Assembly (NCBI GenBank): GCA_035555795.1
Contig: DATMGE010000066.1
Span: forward strand, 3,053 to 67,052
Direction of reading: 5' to 3'
Origin: RCIO01 sp035555795
GTDB lineage: Bacteria; Pseudomonadota; Alphaproteobacteria; Rhizobiales; Rhizobiaceae
Length of the DNA: 64,000 nt
In this document: positions 47,663 to 56,592 of the stretch, piece after piece
How the letters are laid out: each line of letters starts with the position of its first letter
Numbering within the stretch: position 1 is the stretch's first letter
Made by a program: the position numbers and the translations under genes
Notes under the pieces: model-generated
What the model saw: the letters and a program-made list of their open reading frames with translations, nothing else
Told to the model about the DNA's origin: nothing
Database searches by the model: none

Positions 47663-47810
47663 GTTTCCGCTCCCATCGTAGCATTGCCAATCCGCAAGCG
47701 GCGGAATACCAAAAGCGGGGAACAAGGCCGGCAACAAGGCCAGAGCGACACGCATCATGCGCGATGAACGTGGCAGGCAAGCGGTCGCAGGGAGAGGAGA
47801 CCACACTGCA

Positions 47811-48368
47811 ATGGCAGCAATCGCGTTAGCCGTGAGAGGCATCAGCGCGGTCAATCGCCTCATCGGAAACACATTCGCCTGGCTTTCGCTGGCCATCGTC
47901 TTCGTGTGTTTCGCGGTGGTGGTTGAGCGTTATTTCTTCTCGACCACCCAGCTCTGGATGCAGGACCTCTATGTCTGGCTCAACGGGGCGATGTTCACCG
48001 CCGTGGCCGGTTTCGCGCTGCTTCGCAACGATCATGTGCGGGTCGACATCTTCTATCGGCCGGCACCCATTCGCACCAAGGCGATCATCGACCTGATCGG
48101 TGTCGTCATTTTCCTCCTGCCCTTCTGCTGGATCGTGGCACGCTATGGCTGGCCCTACGTGGCGCGCGCCTGGCGCATCCACGAAGGTTCGGCGAATGTT
48201 GGCGGCATGCCTGGCCTGTACATCCTGAAAAGCTTCATCCTCGTCTTTGCCGGGCTGCTGGCCTTGCAGGGCATCGCCATGGCGCTGCGCTCGATCCTGG
48301 TTCTCGCAGGCGAGGAACACCGCCTCCCCGCGCAGCTCCGCTACGAGAATGACGGGGGCGCGCACTGA
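47811..48368 (+). CDS. dctQ: TRAP transporter small permease (DctQ type)
   Basis: A 185-residue four-helix protein, the small membrane subunit of a TRAP importer (QDLYVWLNGAMFTAVAGFAL, RNDHVRVDIFY). It joins the large permease to the binding protein. An earlier ATG at 47757 is in frame, but 47811 gives the family N-terminus. Overlaps dctM by one base (TGATG). Confidence 0.88.
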   Translation: MAAIALAVRGISAVNRLIGNTFAWLSLAIVFVCFAVVVERYFFSTTQLWMQDLYVWLNGAMFTAVAGFALLRNDHVRVDIFYRPAPIRTKAIIDLIGVVIFLLPFCWIVARYGWPYVARAWRIHEGSANVGGMPGLYILKSFILVFAGLLALQGIAMALRSILVLAGEEHRLPAQLRYENDGGAH

Positions 48369-49759
48369 TGGGTACGGTGCTTCTTGGCGAGATCCTCGCC
48401 GGGCTGATGTTCTTCGGAATCATCGGCTTCCTCATGCTCGGCTTCCCCGTCGCCTTCACGCTGGCGGGCGTCTCGCTGATGTTCGGCGCCGTGGGCCTGG
48501 CACTCGGCGTCTTCGACATCTCCAATTTCGGCAGCCTGGCGCCCCGCTATATCGGCTTCATGACCAATGAAGTGCTGGTGGCGGTCCCGCTGTTCATCTT
48601 CATGGGCGTGATGCTGGAGCGCTCCCGCATCGCCGAGCAGCTCCTGCTGACCATGGGCAAGCTGTTCGGCAATCTGCGCGGCGGTCTCGGCATATCGGTC
48701 ATCATAGTCGGCGCGCTGCTGGCCGCCTCCACAGGCGTCGTCGGCGCGACCGTGGTGACCATGGGGCTCATCTCGCTGCCGGCCATGATGCGCGCGGGAT
48801 ACGACCCGAAGCTCGCCAGCGGCGTCATCTGCGCATCAGGCACGCTCGGCCAGATCATTCCGCCATCCACGGTGCTGATCTTCATGGGCGACATGCTGGC
48901 CGGCATCAACGCGCAGGTGCAGATGTCAAAGGGCAATTTCGCCCCGGCGCCGGTCTCGGTCGGAGACCTGTTCGCAGGCGCGGTGTTTCCCGGCCTGCTG
49001 CTGGTCGCTCTCTATCTCACCTGGATGATCTTCAAGGCGATCACCGACCCGCAATCCTGTCCCGCCACGCCGGTTCCACCCGAGGAGCGCAAGGACCTGC
49101 TGCGCGAGGTGGTGGTGGCGCTGGTGCCGCCGCTGCTGCTCATCATCGCCGTGCTCGGCTCCATCCTGGGCGGCTTCGCCACCGCGACGGAAGCCGCGTC
49201 GGTGGGCGCCGTCGGCGCCATGGTGCTGGCCGCCGCACGCTGGCGTCTGTCGTTCCGCGTCGTGCGGGAGGCAACCATCTCGACCGCCGCGATCACTTCC
49301 ATGGTGTTCATCATCCTGTTCGGCGCCTCGGTGTTCTCGATCGTCTTCCGCCTCATGGGCGGCGACAATCTCGTCCATGAATTCCTCTCGGGATTGCCCG
49401 GCGGCACGATGGCCGCCGTCATCATGGTCATGTTCATCATGTTCCTGCTGGGCTTCATCCTGGACACGTTCGAGATCATCTTCATCGTGATCCCGATCAC
49501 CGCGCCGATCCTGCTGACGATGGGCGTCGATCCGCTCTGGCTGGGCGTCATCGTCGGCGTCAACCTGCAGACGAGCTTCCTCACCCCGCCCTTCGGCTTC
49601 TCGCTTTTCTATCTGCGCGGCGTGGCCCCGGCGAGCGTCAGCACGGGCATGATCTACAAGGGCATCATCCCCTTCGTCTTCCTCCAGATCGTGGCCATGG
49701 CGATCATGTTCGCCTTCCCCGGCATCGCAACCTGGCTGCCGCGCTGGATTTACGGCTGA
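48368..49759 (+). CDS. dctM: TRAP transporter large permease (DctM type)
   Basis: A 463-residue, 12-helix, Na+-coupled transport subunit. The ASTGVVGATVVTMGLISLPAM and CASGTLGQIIPPSTVLIFMGD blocks are the DctM signature. It contains a longer cytoplasmic loop (DPQSCPATPVPPEERKD) typical of the larger TRAP group. With dctQ it forms an operon that ends in a bidirectional terminator. Confidence 0.92.
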   Translation: MGTVLLGEILAGLMFFGIIGFLMLGFPVAFTLAGVSLMFGAVGLALGVFDISNFGSLAPRYIGFMTNEVLVAVPLFIFMGVMLERSRIAEQLLLTMGKLFGNLRGGLGISVIIVGALLAASTGVVGATVVTMGLISLPAMMRAGYDPKLASGVICASGTLGQIIPPSTVLIFMGDMLAGINAQVQMSKGNFAPAPVSVGDLFAGAVFPGLLLVALYLTWMIFKAITDPQSCPATPVPPEERKDLLREVVVALVPPLLLIIAVLGSILGGFATATEAASVGAVGAMVLAAARWRLSFRVVREATISTAAITSMVFIILFGASVFSIVFRLMGGDNLVHEFLSGLPGGTMAAVIMVMFIMFLLGFILDTFEIIFIVIPITAPILLTMGVDPLWLGVIVGVNLQTSFLTPPFGFSLFYLRGVAPASVSTGMIYKGIIPFVFLQIVAMAIMFAFPGIATWLPRWIYG

Positions 49760-49780
49760 CGCGCTGCATGGCGTACAACG

Positions 49781-49810
49781 AAAAAGGCCCGGATCGCTCC
49801 GGGCCTTTTT
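49781..49810. terminator. Bidirectional terminator between dctM and dctP
   Basis: A 13-bp perfect stem (AAAAAGGCCCGGA / TCCGGGCCTTTTT) with a TCGC loop and T-runs on both strands. It ends the permease operon (plus) and the binding-protein gene (minus). Confidence 0.93.
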
Positions 49811-49828
49811 GCTTTCATGTCTGTCCGA

Positions 49829-50929
49829 TCAGAGGTGGAAATATTTCTCACGCGCCTGAATGAACAGCGAATCGGTGCCCTCCGTCTTCTGACGCACGAT
49901 ATCGAGGGCGGCGACGAAGCTTTCCGCCGTCTTCTTGGTCAGCGCATCGCCGGAATCCAGCAGGCCCTGCAAGATCTCCTTCGAGGCATCGGCGCCGGCC
50001 TTCAGGATCTCGTCGGGGAACGGGCGAACCTGGACCCCATGCATGTCGACGAGCGTCTTCAGCGCGCGTGGATCATTGGCGGCGAAGTCGGCGGCCACGC
50101 TGTCATACTCGGCCTGGCAGACATCCTTGACGATCGCCTGCAGGTCGGCCGGCAGGTTCTGGTATTTCTCCTTCGAGACCACCAGTTCCGTCGCAAGGCC
50201 CGGCTCGATGAAGCTCGGGAAATAATAGTTCTTGGCAATCTGGTAGAAGCCGAGCGCCAGGTCATTATAGGGGCCGACGAATTCGGCCGCGTCGAGCGTG
50301 CCGGACTGGAGCGCCTGGAAGATGTCGCCGGCGGCCATATTGGTCACCGAGGCGCCGAGCTTCTGCCAGACCTGGCCGCCGAGGCCCGGCGTGCGGAAGC
50401 GCAGGCCCTTCACCGAATCCACACCGGTCAGCTCGTTGCGGAACCAGCCGCCCGCCTGCGTGCCCGTATCGCCCGACAGGAAGCCCTGCACGCCAAACTG
50501 GTCGTAGATCTCGTCCCAGATCTCCTGGCCGCCGAGATAGCGCACCCAGCCCGTCAACTCGCGCGAGGTCATGCCGTAGGGAACGCCGGTGAAGAAGGAA
50601 AGCGCAGTGCTCTTGTTCTGCCAGTAATAGGCAGCGCCGTGGCTCATCTCCGCCGAACCGTCGATGACGGCGTCCAGCGCCTGTAGGGCGGGCACCATCT
50701 CGCCGGCGGCGTAGACCTGAACGGTCAGGCGGCCGCCCGATGCAGCCGTGATGCGGTCGCCCAGACGCTGCGCGCCGACACCGAGACCCGGAAAATTCTT
50801 CGGCCACGTCGTGACCATGCGCCAGGTCTGGTTGCCCTGCGCGATGGCGGGCGTTGCAAGCGCGCCGGCGGCGGTGGCGGCCCCCACGCCGGCGAGACCC
50901 GCCTTCTTGATGAATGAACGACGATCCAT
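49829..50929 (-). CDS. dctP: TRAP transporter substrate-binding protein (TakP-like DctP)
   Basis: A 366-residue periplasmic solute receptor. MDRRSFIKKAGLAGVG is a Tat signal. The mature part resembles the alpha-keto-acid binder TakP (TWRMVTTWPKNFPGLG, AAGEMVPALQALDAV, LDAAEFVGPYNDLALGFY), including the Glu/Trp-type cation-carboxylate site region. Likely ligand is a 2-oxo or 2-hydroxy monocarboxylate. GGGAGG precedes the ATG at 50929. It converges with its permeases rather than leading them. Confidence 0.9.
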   Translation of the reverse strand: MDRRSFIKKAGLAGVGAATAAGALATPAIAQGNQTWRMVTTWPKNFPGLGVGAQRLGDRITAASGGRLTVQVYAAGEMVPALQALDAVIDGSAEMSHGAAYYWQNKSTALSFFTGVPYGMTSRELTGWVRYLGGQEIWDEIYDQFGVQGFLSGDTGTQAGGWFRNELTGVDSVKGLRFRTPGLGGQVWQKLGASVTNMAAGDIFQALQSGTLDAAEFVGPYNDLALGFYQIAKNYYFPSFIEPGLATELVVSKEKYQNLPADLQAIVKDVCQAEYDSVAADFAANDPRALKTLVDMHGVQVRPFPDEILKAGADASKEILQGLLDSGDALTKKTAESFVAALDIVRQKTEGTDSLFIQAREKYFHL

Positions 50930-51131
50930 TTGGTGAAAACCTCCCATTGATTATAAGCCCCCGCTCCGTTGTTGCGTGAACGAGGTCTCGCGGCGAGATT
51001 ACACGCAGCCCGCACCAAGTCCACCTTCAACGAAAGTAGGGTTTGCGGACCCACGCCCCGGCGCACGCCTTTGTGCCGGCGCCGGTTTCGCACTATGTAT
51101 GAAGTCAGGACCACTGACCCCGGACACATCC

Positions 51132-51905
51132 ATGACCCAGCCGCTCGTTGCCGTCTCTGCCGACGTACGCAACTTCGAGAACTACACCTGGCAGGCCGCG
51201 CCGCAGCAATATCTGGACGCGGCCGCAGACGTCGCCGGCGTGCTGCCGCTGGTCCTGCCGTCATTCGGCGAAAGGCTCGATCTCGACGGGCTGCTGGAGC
51301 GCGTGGACGGCGTGATGATCACCGGCTCGAAGTCGAATGTTTATCCGGAACTCTACGGCGGCGAGGCCGGCGAGGCGAACGGTCCCTATGACCACGACCG
51401 CGACGCGACGACATTGCCGCTGATCCGCAAGGCGATCGCGCGCGGCGTGCCGCTTCTCGCCATCTGCCGGGGCATACAGGAGCTGAACGTGGCGCTCGGC
51501 GGCACGCTCGCAGCCGAAATCCAGGACAAGCCCGGCCGGATGGACCACCGCGCGCCGGACGGCGCCAGCCAGGACGAGCGCTTCGCCATCCGCCAGCCTG
51601 TCTCGATCAAGCCCGGAAGCTGCCTTGCCGGCATTTTCGGACCCGGCGAGATCATGGTGAATTCGGTTCACCGGCAGGCCGTCGATCGTCTGGGCGACAG
51701 GCTCGATGTGGAGGCCGTGGCCCCCGACGGTACTGTGGAAGCGGTTTCGGTGCGCGACGCGGCGGCCTTTGCCGTCGGCGTACAATGGCATCCCGAATAT
51801 TGGGCAGCGAGCGACGATGCATCGGCACGCATCTTCCGCGCTTTCGGCGACGCCGTACGCGCCCATGAGGCGGCGCGCCTCGCACATCGCGAAGCCGCCG
51901 AATAG
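51132..51905 (+). CDS. Gamma-glutamyl-gamma-aminobutyrate hydrolase family protein (class I GATase)
   Basis: A 257-residue peptidase C26 (GGH/PuuD-type) hydrolase with nucleophile Cys in LAICRGIQELNVALGG and catalytic His in VQWHPEYW. Relatives cleave gamma-glutamyl-GABA in putrescine breakdown, but no puu genes are in the window, so the substrate is unproven. The ATG at 51132 is favoured by the family start (LVAVSADVRNFENY). Confidence 0.88.
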   Translation: MTQPLVAVSADVRNFENYTWQAAPQQYLDAAADVAGVLPLVLPSFGERLDLDGLLERVDGVMITGSKSNVYPELYGGEAGEANGPYDHDRDATTLPLIRKAIARGVPLLAICRGIQELNVALGGTLAAEIQDKPGRMDHRAPDGASQDERFAIRQPVSIKPGSCLAGIFGPGEIMVNSVHRQAVDRLGDRLDVEAVAPDGTVEAVSVRDAAAFAVGVQWHPEYWAASDDASARIFRAFGDAVRAHEAARLAHREAAE

Positions 51906-51922
51906 GGGATCCGCAGGGCGCG

Positions 51923-52903
51923 TCAGCCCTTCGGATGCGGAAGGTGCTTCGTCTCGGGCACCGGCGTCAGCGGCCCATTGCCGTCGAACCAGCTCACCAG
52001 ATTGTCCACCGTCAGGTTGGCCATGGCCCGGCGCGTCTGGAACGAGGCCGAGCCGACATGCGGCAGCAGGACCGTGTTCTCCAGCGCGATAAGTTCGGGC
52101 CGCACGCGGGGCTCGTCGGCAAAGACGTCCAGCCCCGCGGCGAGGATCGTCCCGTCCGTGAGGGCGGCGATCAGCGCATCCTCATCCACCGTCGAACCAC
52201 GCCCTATATTGATGAAGATGCCGTCGGGGCCGAGCGCTGCAAGGATTTCGGCATTGACGATCCTGTCGGTCGAAGGTCCGCCCGGCACGACGGAGATCAG
52301 CGTATCGACCGCCGTCGCAAGGTCCTTCAGCGTCGGATAATAGTCATAGGGCACATCCGGCGCCTGCCGGCGATTGTGATAGCTGATCTTCAGCCCCATC
52401 GCCTTCAGCCGCTTCGCCACGGCGAGCCCGATGCGGCCCATGCCGAAGATGCCGATATGCCGGCCGCGCAGGGTGGCGGCGGAGAAGCGGTAATTGCCGA
52501 TGCTTTCCCACTTGCCCTCGCGCAGCCACTTCTCGGCGCGGTTGAACTCGCGGGCCGTATTGAGCAGCAGGCCGACCGTTGTATCCGCCACCTCCTCGGT
52601 GAGGATGTCGGGCGTATGCGTGACCATGATGCCCTTGGCCGCGCAATGCCTGGCATCCACCCCGTCATAGCCGACGCCGAAATTGGACAGGATCTCCAGC
52701 CTGTCGAAAGCATCGATGAAAGGCGTCGGCACGAGCTGGTAGCTGGCAATGGCCCGCACGGAAGCGATCTGTTCCGGCGTCATCAGGGAAAGATCCGGCG
52801 TCGGCAGGACGATCAGGCTGAATTCGCGCGCAATACGCTCATTGACATAGGGATGGACCGGTCCGGGAATGACCACGGTCACGTCGGAATGCGCACTCGC
52901 CAT
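51923..52903 (-). CDS. D-2-hydroxyacid dehydrogenase (glyoxylate/hydroxypyruvate reductase type)
   Basis: A 326-residue NAD(P)-dependent dehydrogenase. NAD-binding motif is GIFGMGRIG, catalytic Arg in INIGRGSTVDE, Glu in DVFADEP and His in LLPHVGSAS. The sequence NFGVGYDGVDA and short N-domain fit the GhrB/hydroxypyruvate reductase group. It lies 109 bp after the LacI gene on the same strand, which may regulate it. Confidence 0.92.
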   Translation of the reverse strand: MASAHSDVTVVIPGPVHPYVNERIAREFSLIVLPTPDLSLMTPEQIASVRAIASYQLVPTPFIDAFDRLEILSNFGVGYDGVDARHCAAKGIMVTHTPDILTEEVADTTVGLLLNTAREFNRAEKWLREGKWESIGNYRFSAATLRGRHIGIFGMGRIGLAVAKRLKAMGLKISYHNRRQAPDVPYDYYPTLKDLATAVDTLISVVPGGPSTDRIVNAEILAALGPDGIFINIGRGSTVDEDALIAALTDGTILAAGLDVFADEPRVRPELIALENTVLLPHVGSASFQTRRAMANLTVDNLVSWFDGNGPLTPVPETKHLPHPKG

Positions 52904-53012
52904 GACGTTCTCCTTGCTTCACAGGAAAACGGTAGACACGCGCCCGGTGGTTGCCAACCGCCCAGACGGCCGGCTTATCCATTACGGCTGGCTTCGGAAG
53001 CTGGCCGCCGAT

Positions 53013-54032
53013 TCAGCGGCTGCGCGGATTGGCCGTGGATTGCCGCACATGCAGTTCCGGGCGGATCAGTTCGAGGCTCGTCTTCACCGTCGCCCCGTTC
53101 AGCCGGTCGAGCAGCACGCGCGCGGCGCGGCGCCCCACCTCGCGCTGCCCGTTCCACACGGTGGTGAGCGCCGGCGTCGCGATGGCAGCCTCCTCCAGAT
53201 CGTCATAGCCGGTCACGGAGATGTCGACGCCCGGCACCAGCCCGGCACGCGCAATACCGTTCATCAGCCCGATGGCGACGAGATCGTTCCAGCACACGGC
53301 GGCAGTGGGCTTGTCCCGCAGGGCCAGGAACTCGCCGGAAATCTCGAAGCCGCCCTGCTTGGTGCGCGGACCGGCGAGCCGCATGGCAGGCGAAACCTCG
53401 AGCCCGGCCTTCTGCATGGCCGACACATAGCCGAGATAGCGGTCGCGGCCGGTCGAGGTCTGGTCGGTGCCGCCGACCATGGCGATCCGCCGGTGGCCGA
53501 GCGAGATGAGATGGTTGGTGGCCAGCGCCGTGCCATAGGCGTCGTCGCCCCGGAAGGCCGGCACCTCCGCGCCTTCGACCGAGCGCGCGATCAGCACGAC
53601 CGGCATGCCATTGTCCTCCGCCAGGCGGATGTCTTCCGGCGGCGTGCCGATGGCGGGTGACATGATGACCCCGTCGGCCCCCAGCTGGAGCAGCGTATCG
53701 AGGAAGGTCCGCTGCTTCTCGATCTTGTCATAATGGTTGGAGAGCAGGAAAGTCTGGCGGGAGCGGTCGAGCTCCGTCTCGATCGAGCGCAGGATCTCGG
53801 CATAGAACGGGTTCATGATGTCGTGCACGACCACGCCGACAATGCCGGAGCGCGAGGTGCGCAGCGAAGCGGCCCGCCGGTTGTAGATATAGCCGATTTC
53901 GCGCGCATGCTCCTTGATCCGCTCGCGCGTCGAATCCGCCACGAGCGGGCTGTCGCGCAGCGCCAGCGAAACCGTCGCGGTCGACACGCCGAGACTGTCG
54001 GCAATGGTGGAAAGTTTGATCTTCTGCGCCAG
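53013..54032 (-). CDS. LacI-family regulator with apparent CTG start
   Basis: A LacI/PurR regulator of about 339 residues. The helix-turn-helix STIADSLGVSTATVSLALRD begins at residue 7 and needs a start upstream of any ATG or GTG; the only well-placed codon is CTG at 54032, with GGAGGAGG 5 bp upstream. The ATG at 53987 would remove half of the DNA-binding helix. The effector domain is periplasmic-binding-protein-like (GIVGVVVHDIMNPFYAEIL). A palindromic operator lies right upstream. Confidence 0.88.
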   Translation of the reverse strand: MAQKIKLSTIADSLGVSTATVSLALRDSPLVADSTRERIKEHAREIGYIYNRRAASLRTSRSGIVGVVVHDIMNPFYAEILRSIETELDRSRQTFLLSNHYDKIEKQRTFLDTLLQLGADGVIMSPAIGTPPEDIRLAEDNGMPVVLIARSVEGAEVPAFRGDDAYGTALATNHLISLGHRRIAMVGGTDQTSTGRDRYLGYVSAMQKAGLEVSPAMRLAGPRTKQGGFEISGEFLALRDKPTAAVCWNDLVAIGLMNGIARAGLVPGVDISVTGYDDLEEAAIATPALTTVWNGQREVGRRAARVLLDRLNGATVKTSLELIRPELHVRQSTANPRSR

Positions 54033-54052
54033 CGCCGCCTCCTCCGCCGGAT

Positions 54053-54065
54053 TTAAACTGTTTAA
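54053..54065. promoter_or_regulatory. LacI-type operator palindrome
   Basis: TTAAAC-T-GTTTAA is a perfect 13-bp palindrome just upstream of the SD of the LacI-family gene, the expected location for autoregulation. Confidence 0.65.
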
Positions 54066-54093
54066 GGGCGTTAGGCCACAAGCTCGTTCGGTG

Positions 54094-55029
54094 TCAAAGT
54101 TTTTTCGCGATCTCCTCGTCGTCCAGATTGGGCGTGGCGCTGTTGCTGAGCCGCAGCCTGCGCTCGCGCTGGACGATGTAGAGACCCGACGCCACGATGA
54201 TCGCCGAGCCGACGACCGTCCATTTGTCCGGAATGTCGCCGAATACGAGATAGCCCGAGATCGTCACCCCGACGATCTGCAGATAGGGAAACGGCGCGAG
54301 CTGGGTCGTGGTCGCCAGCTTGTAGGCCTTGATCAGCAGCCAGTGGCCCAGCGTGCCGTAGACACCCAGCAGGACCAGCACCAGCCACAGGAACCGGTCG
54401 GGCGGCACGCTGCCATAGATCGGCACCAGCGGCGACATCAGCACCACAGGCGCCAGCGCCGAATAGAAGATGAGGCTGGCCGCGCTCTCGGTCGCGCCCA
54501 TCTTGCGCGTCATCAGCAGATAGGCCGAATAGGAAAGCATCGACAGGATGGAGAAGACGTAGCCGATATTGAATGCGGCGAGCCCCGACCGTGTCACCAC
54601 CAGCATTCCCGCGAAGCCGACGCCGATCGCCGCCCAGCGCCGCCAGCCGGCCCATTCGCCCAGTACCGGTCCCGCGAGCGCCGTGACCACCATGGGCGAC
54701 AGGAAGTAGATCGCCGTGCTTTCGGTGAGCTGCAGCGTGCGCAGGGCGAAGAAATTGAAGATCGTCGAGCCGAAAAGGAACAGTCCGCGCAGCACCTGCA
54801 TGGGCAGGTTCCCGGTTCGCAGCGGCAGCGGATTGGACCATACCCGGAAGATGATCGAGACGAGGACCAGATGCACGGCAAAGCGCATCCACGCGATGAA
54901 TTGCGGGTGAAGCCCCTGGCGGCCAAGATATTTGGCCGTGGTGTCGAGAAAGATGAATGAAACGAGCGCGCCGAGGAACAGGAGTATGGCGGCGGGCGCC
55001 GTCCCGCCATCAGCCTTTTTCTGCTGCAA
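54094..55029 (-). CDS. DMT-superfamily (EamA) transporter
   Basis: A 311-residue, ten-helix drug/metabolite exporter with two EamA repeats (about 15-145 and 160-290). TTG start at 55029 with GGAA upstream; no better ATG. It may act with the MarR gene 127 bp upstream, which is read in the same direction. The substrate is unknown. Confidence 0.88.
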   Translation of the reverse strand: MQQKKADGGTAPAAILLFLGALVSFIFLDTTAKYLGRQGLHPQFIAWMRFAVHLVLVSIIFRVWSNPLPLRTGNLPMQVLRGLFLFGSTIFNFFALRTLQLTESTAIYFLSPMVVTALAGPVLGEWAGWRRWAAIGVGFAGMLVVTRSGLAAFNIGYVFSILSMLSYSAYLLMTRKMGATESAASLIFYSALAPVVLMSPLVPIYGSVPPDRFLWLVLVLLGVYGTLGHWLLIKAYKLATTTQLAPFPYLQIVGVTISGYLVFGDIPDKWTVVGSAIIVASGLYIVQRERRLRLSNSATPNLDDEEIAKKL

Positions 55030-55156
55030 GGTGTTTCCAGTTCAAGCCTGCCGATTCGGCCGCAATCTGCGGGCAATGCGCGCCGACCGCAAGCTCCTTC
55101 AAGCCGGAGCAGCCGGGCAGAGGCACCGCACGGCTGAACGAAGAACGTCCGCCGCG

Positions 55157-55639
55157 CTAGGCCGCCGCGGCCTCCTCGTCGGGCTCGTCGTCCTCGACAA
55201 CCGGCGGGGCAATCTCCGACAGATTGGCCTCGATGCGTGAAAGCAGCTTCATGAGCAGCTTCAGTTCTTTCTTGTCGAGGCCTTTGGCCACCTGTTTGTC
55301 GGTCTTGCGCACCGCCTTCTCGATGCCGCGAATGGCGTCGCTGCCAGCCTCGGTCAGCCATATATGCGCCTGCCGCGAATCGTTCTCGCTGGCGCGGCGC
55401 TCGACGAAGCCCTGCCCCTGCAACCGGTTGATGGTCTTGGTGATCGTCGGCGGGCGCACGCCGAGCCGCTGCGCAAGGTTGCCGGGCGTCAGGCCGTCGG
55501 TTTCGGCCAATGCCAGCATGATCTGGTCCTGCCCGGCATAGAAGCCATGTTGCAGAAGCCGCGCGGCAAGCGCCGTGCGCGACAGGCGCGCCACGGACTG
55601 GAGCCGTGCGGCTGCGGATGTCTTTCCGGATTTGGCCAT
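55157..55639 (-). CDS. MarR-family regulator
   Basis: A 160-residue winged-helix repressor. LAQRLGVRPPTITKTINRLQ is the recognition helix and ENDSRQAHIWLTEAG the wing. The C-terminus is acidic (DDEPDEE). It probably controls the exporter downstream or itself. Confidence 0.9.
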   Translation of the reverse strand: MAKSGKTSAAARLQSVARLSRTALAARLLQHGFYAGQDQIMLALAETDGLTPGNLAQRLGVRPPTITKTINRLQGQGFVERRASENDSRQAHIWLTEAGSDAIRGIEKAVRKTDKQVAKGLDKKELKLLMKLLSRIEANLSEIAPPVVEDDEPDEEAAAA

Positions 55640-55739
55640 GTCTTCCCCTCACCCGTTGGGATTGCATAAGCTGACCGTCACGCTTCAAGATAGCGTACCG
55701 CGTCCTTGCCGGCGATCAGGCACATTCTTTGCCGGCAAG

Positions 55740-56519
55740 ATGCGTCACCTCATGCCAGAGCGTTTTATCAATCTTATGACACCAGATCGACCCGCCATCG
55801 CCATCCTGCCCCTCGGCGCCCATGAGCAGCATGGACCGCATCTGCCCTTCGAAACCGATGCGATCATCGCCGAAGGGATTTCCGCTCGCGTCGCCGCCAA
55901 CCTCCCCCCGGAGTTGGACATCGAACTCCTCCCCGTCGAACACATCGGTTATTCGATCGAGCACATGGATGTCGCAGGCACTCGGACCCTGACCTATTCG
56001 GAGGCGATCGAGCACTGGATCGGCATCGGCGCCGACTGCGCACGGCGCGGCATCCGCCGCTTCGTCATGCTCAACGCCCATGGCGGAAACGCCCCGCTGA
56101 TGACCGTCGTGGCGACGGAATTGCGGGTGCGTCACCGCATGCTCGCAGTCGCCACGAGCTGGACGCGATTCGGCTATCCGGAAGGGCTGGTGAGCGATGA
56201 GGAACGCGCCTATGGCATCCATGGCGGCTTCATCGAGACCTCGGTGATGCGCGCTTTGCGGCCTGACTTGGTCGACATGGCGAAGGCGCAGGACTTTCCC
56301 AGCCGTCAGGCGGCCTTCGCCCGCGACTTCACCCATCTGCGCGCCTATGGTCCGCATGCCTTCGGCTGGACGATGCACGACCTGTCGCCCGACGGCGTCG
56401 CGGGCAATGCCGCTGCCGCAACCGCCGAAGCCGGCGACGCGATGATCCAGCACGCGGCGCAAGGCTTCATCGCACTGCTGCGCGACGTCGCCGCTTTCGA
56501 TCTGGATATACTCGCCTAG
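55740..56519 (+). CDS. Creatininase-family metal-dependent amidohydrolase
   Basis: A 259-residue member of the creatininase/MftE family. Metal ligands lie in AILPLGAHEQHGPHLPFETDA, LNAHGGNA and GGFIETS. Substrates include creatinine, formamidopyrimidines and the mycofactocin precursor; the context does not identify which. I start at 55740 (MRHLMPERF); 55752 is the alternative. Confidence 0.88.
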   Translation: MRHLMPERFINLMTPDRPAIAILPLGAHEQHGPHLPFETDAIIAEGISARVAANLPPELDIELLPVEHIGYSIEHMDVAGTRTLTYSEAIEHWIGIGADCARRGIRRFVMLNAHGGNAPLMTVVATELRVRHRMLAVATSWTRFGYPEGLVSDEERAYGIHGGFIETSVMRALRPDLVDMAKAQDFPSRQAAFARDFTHLRAYGPHAFGWTMHDLSPDGVAGNAAAATAEAGDAMIQHAAQGFIALLRDVAAFDLDILA

Positions 56520-56592
56520 ATTCTGCCCCGTGCAAAATGCCGCCGCACATCCTATATCGGCGGCACGCCATCTAAAATTGCAGAGGTTCGCC

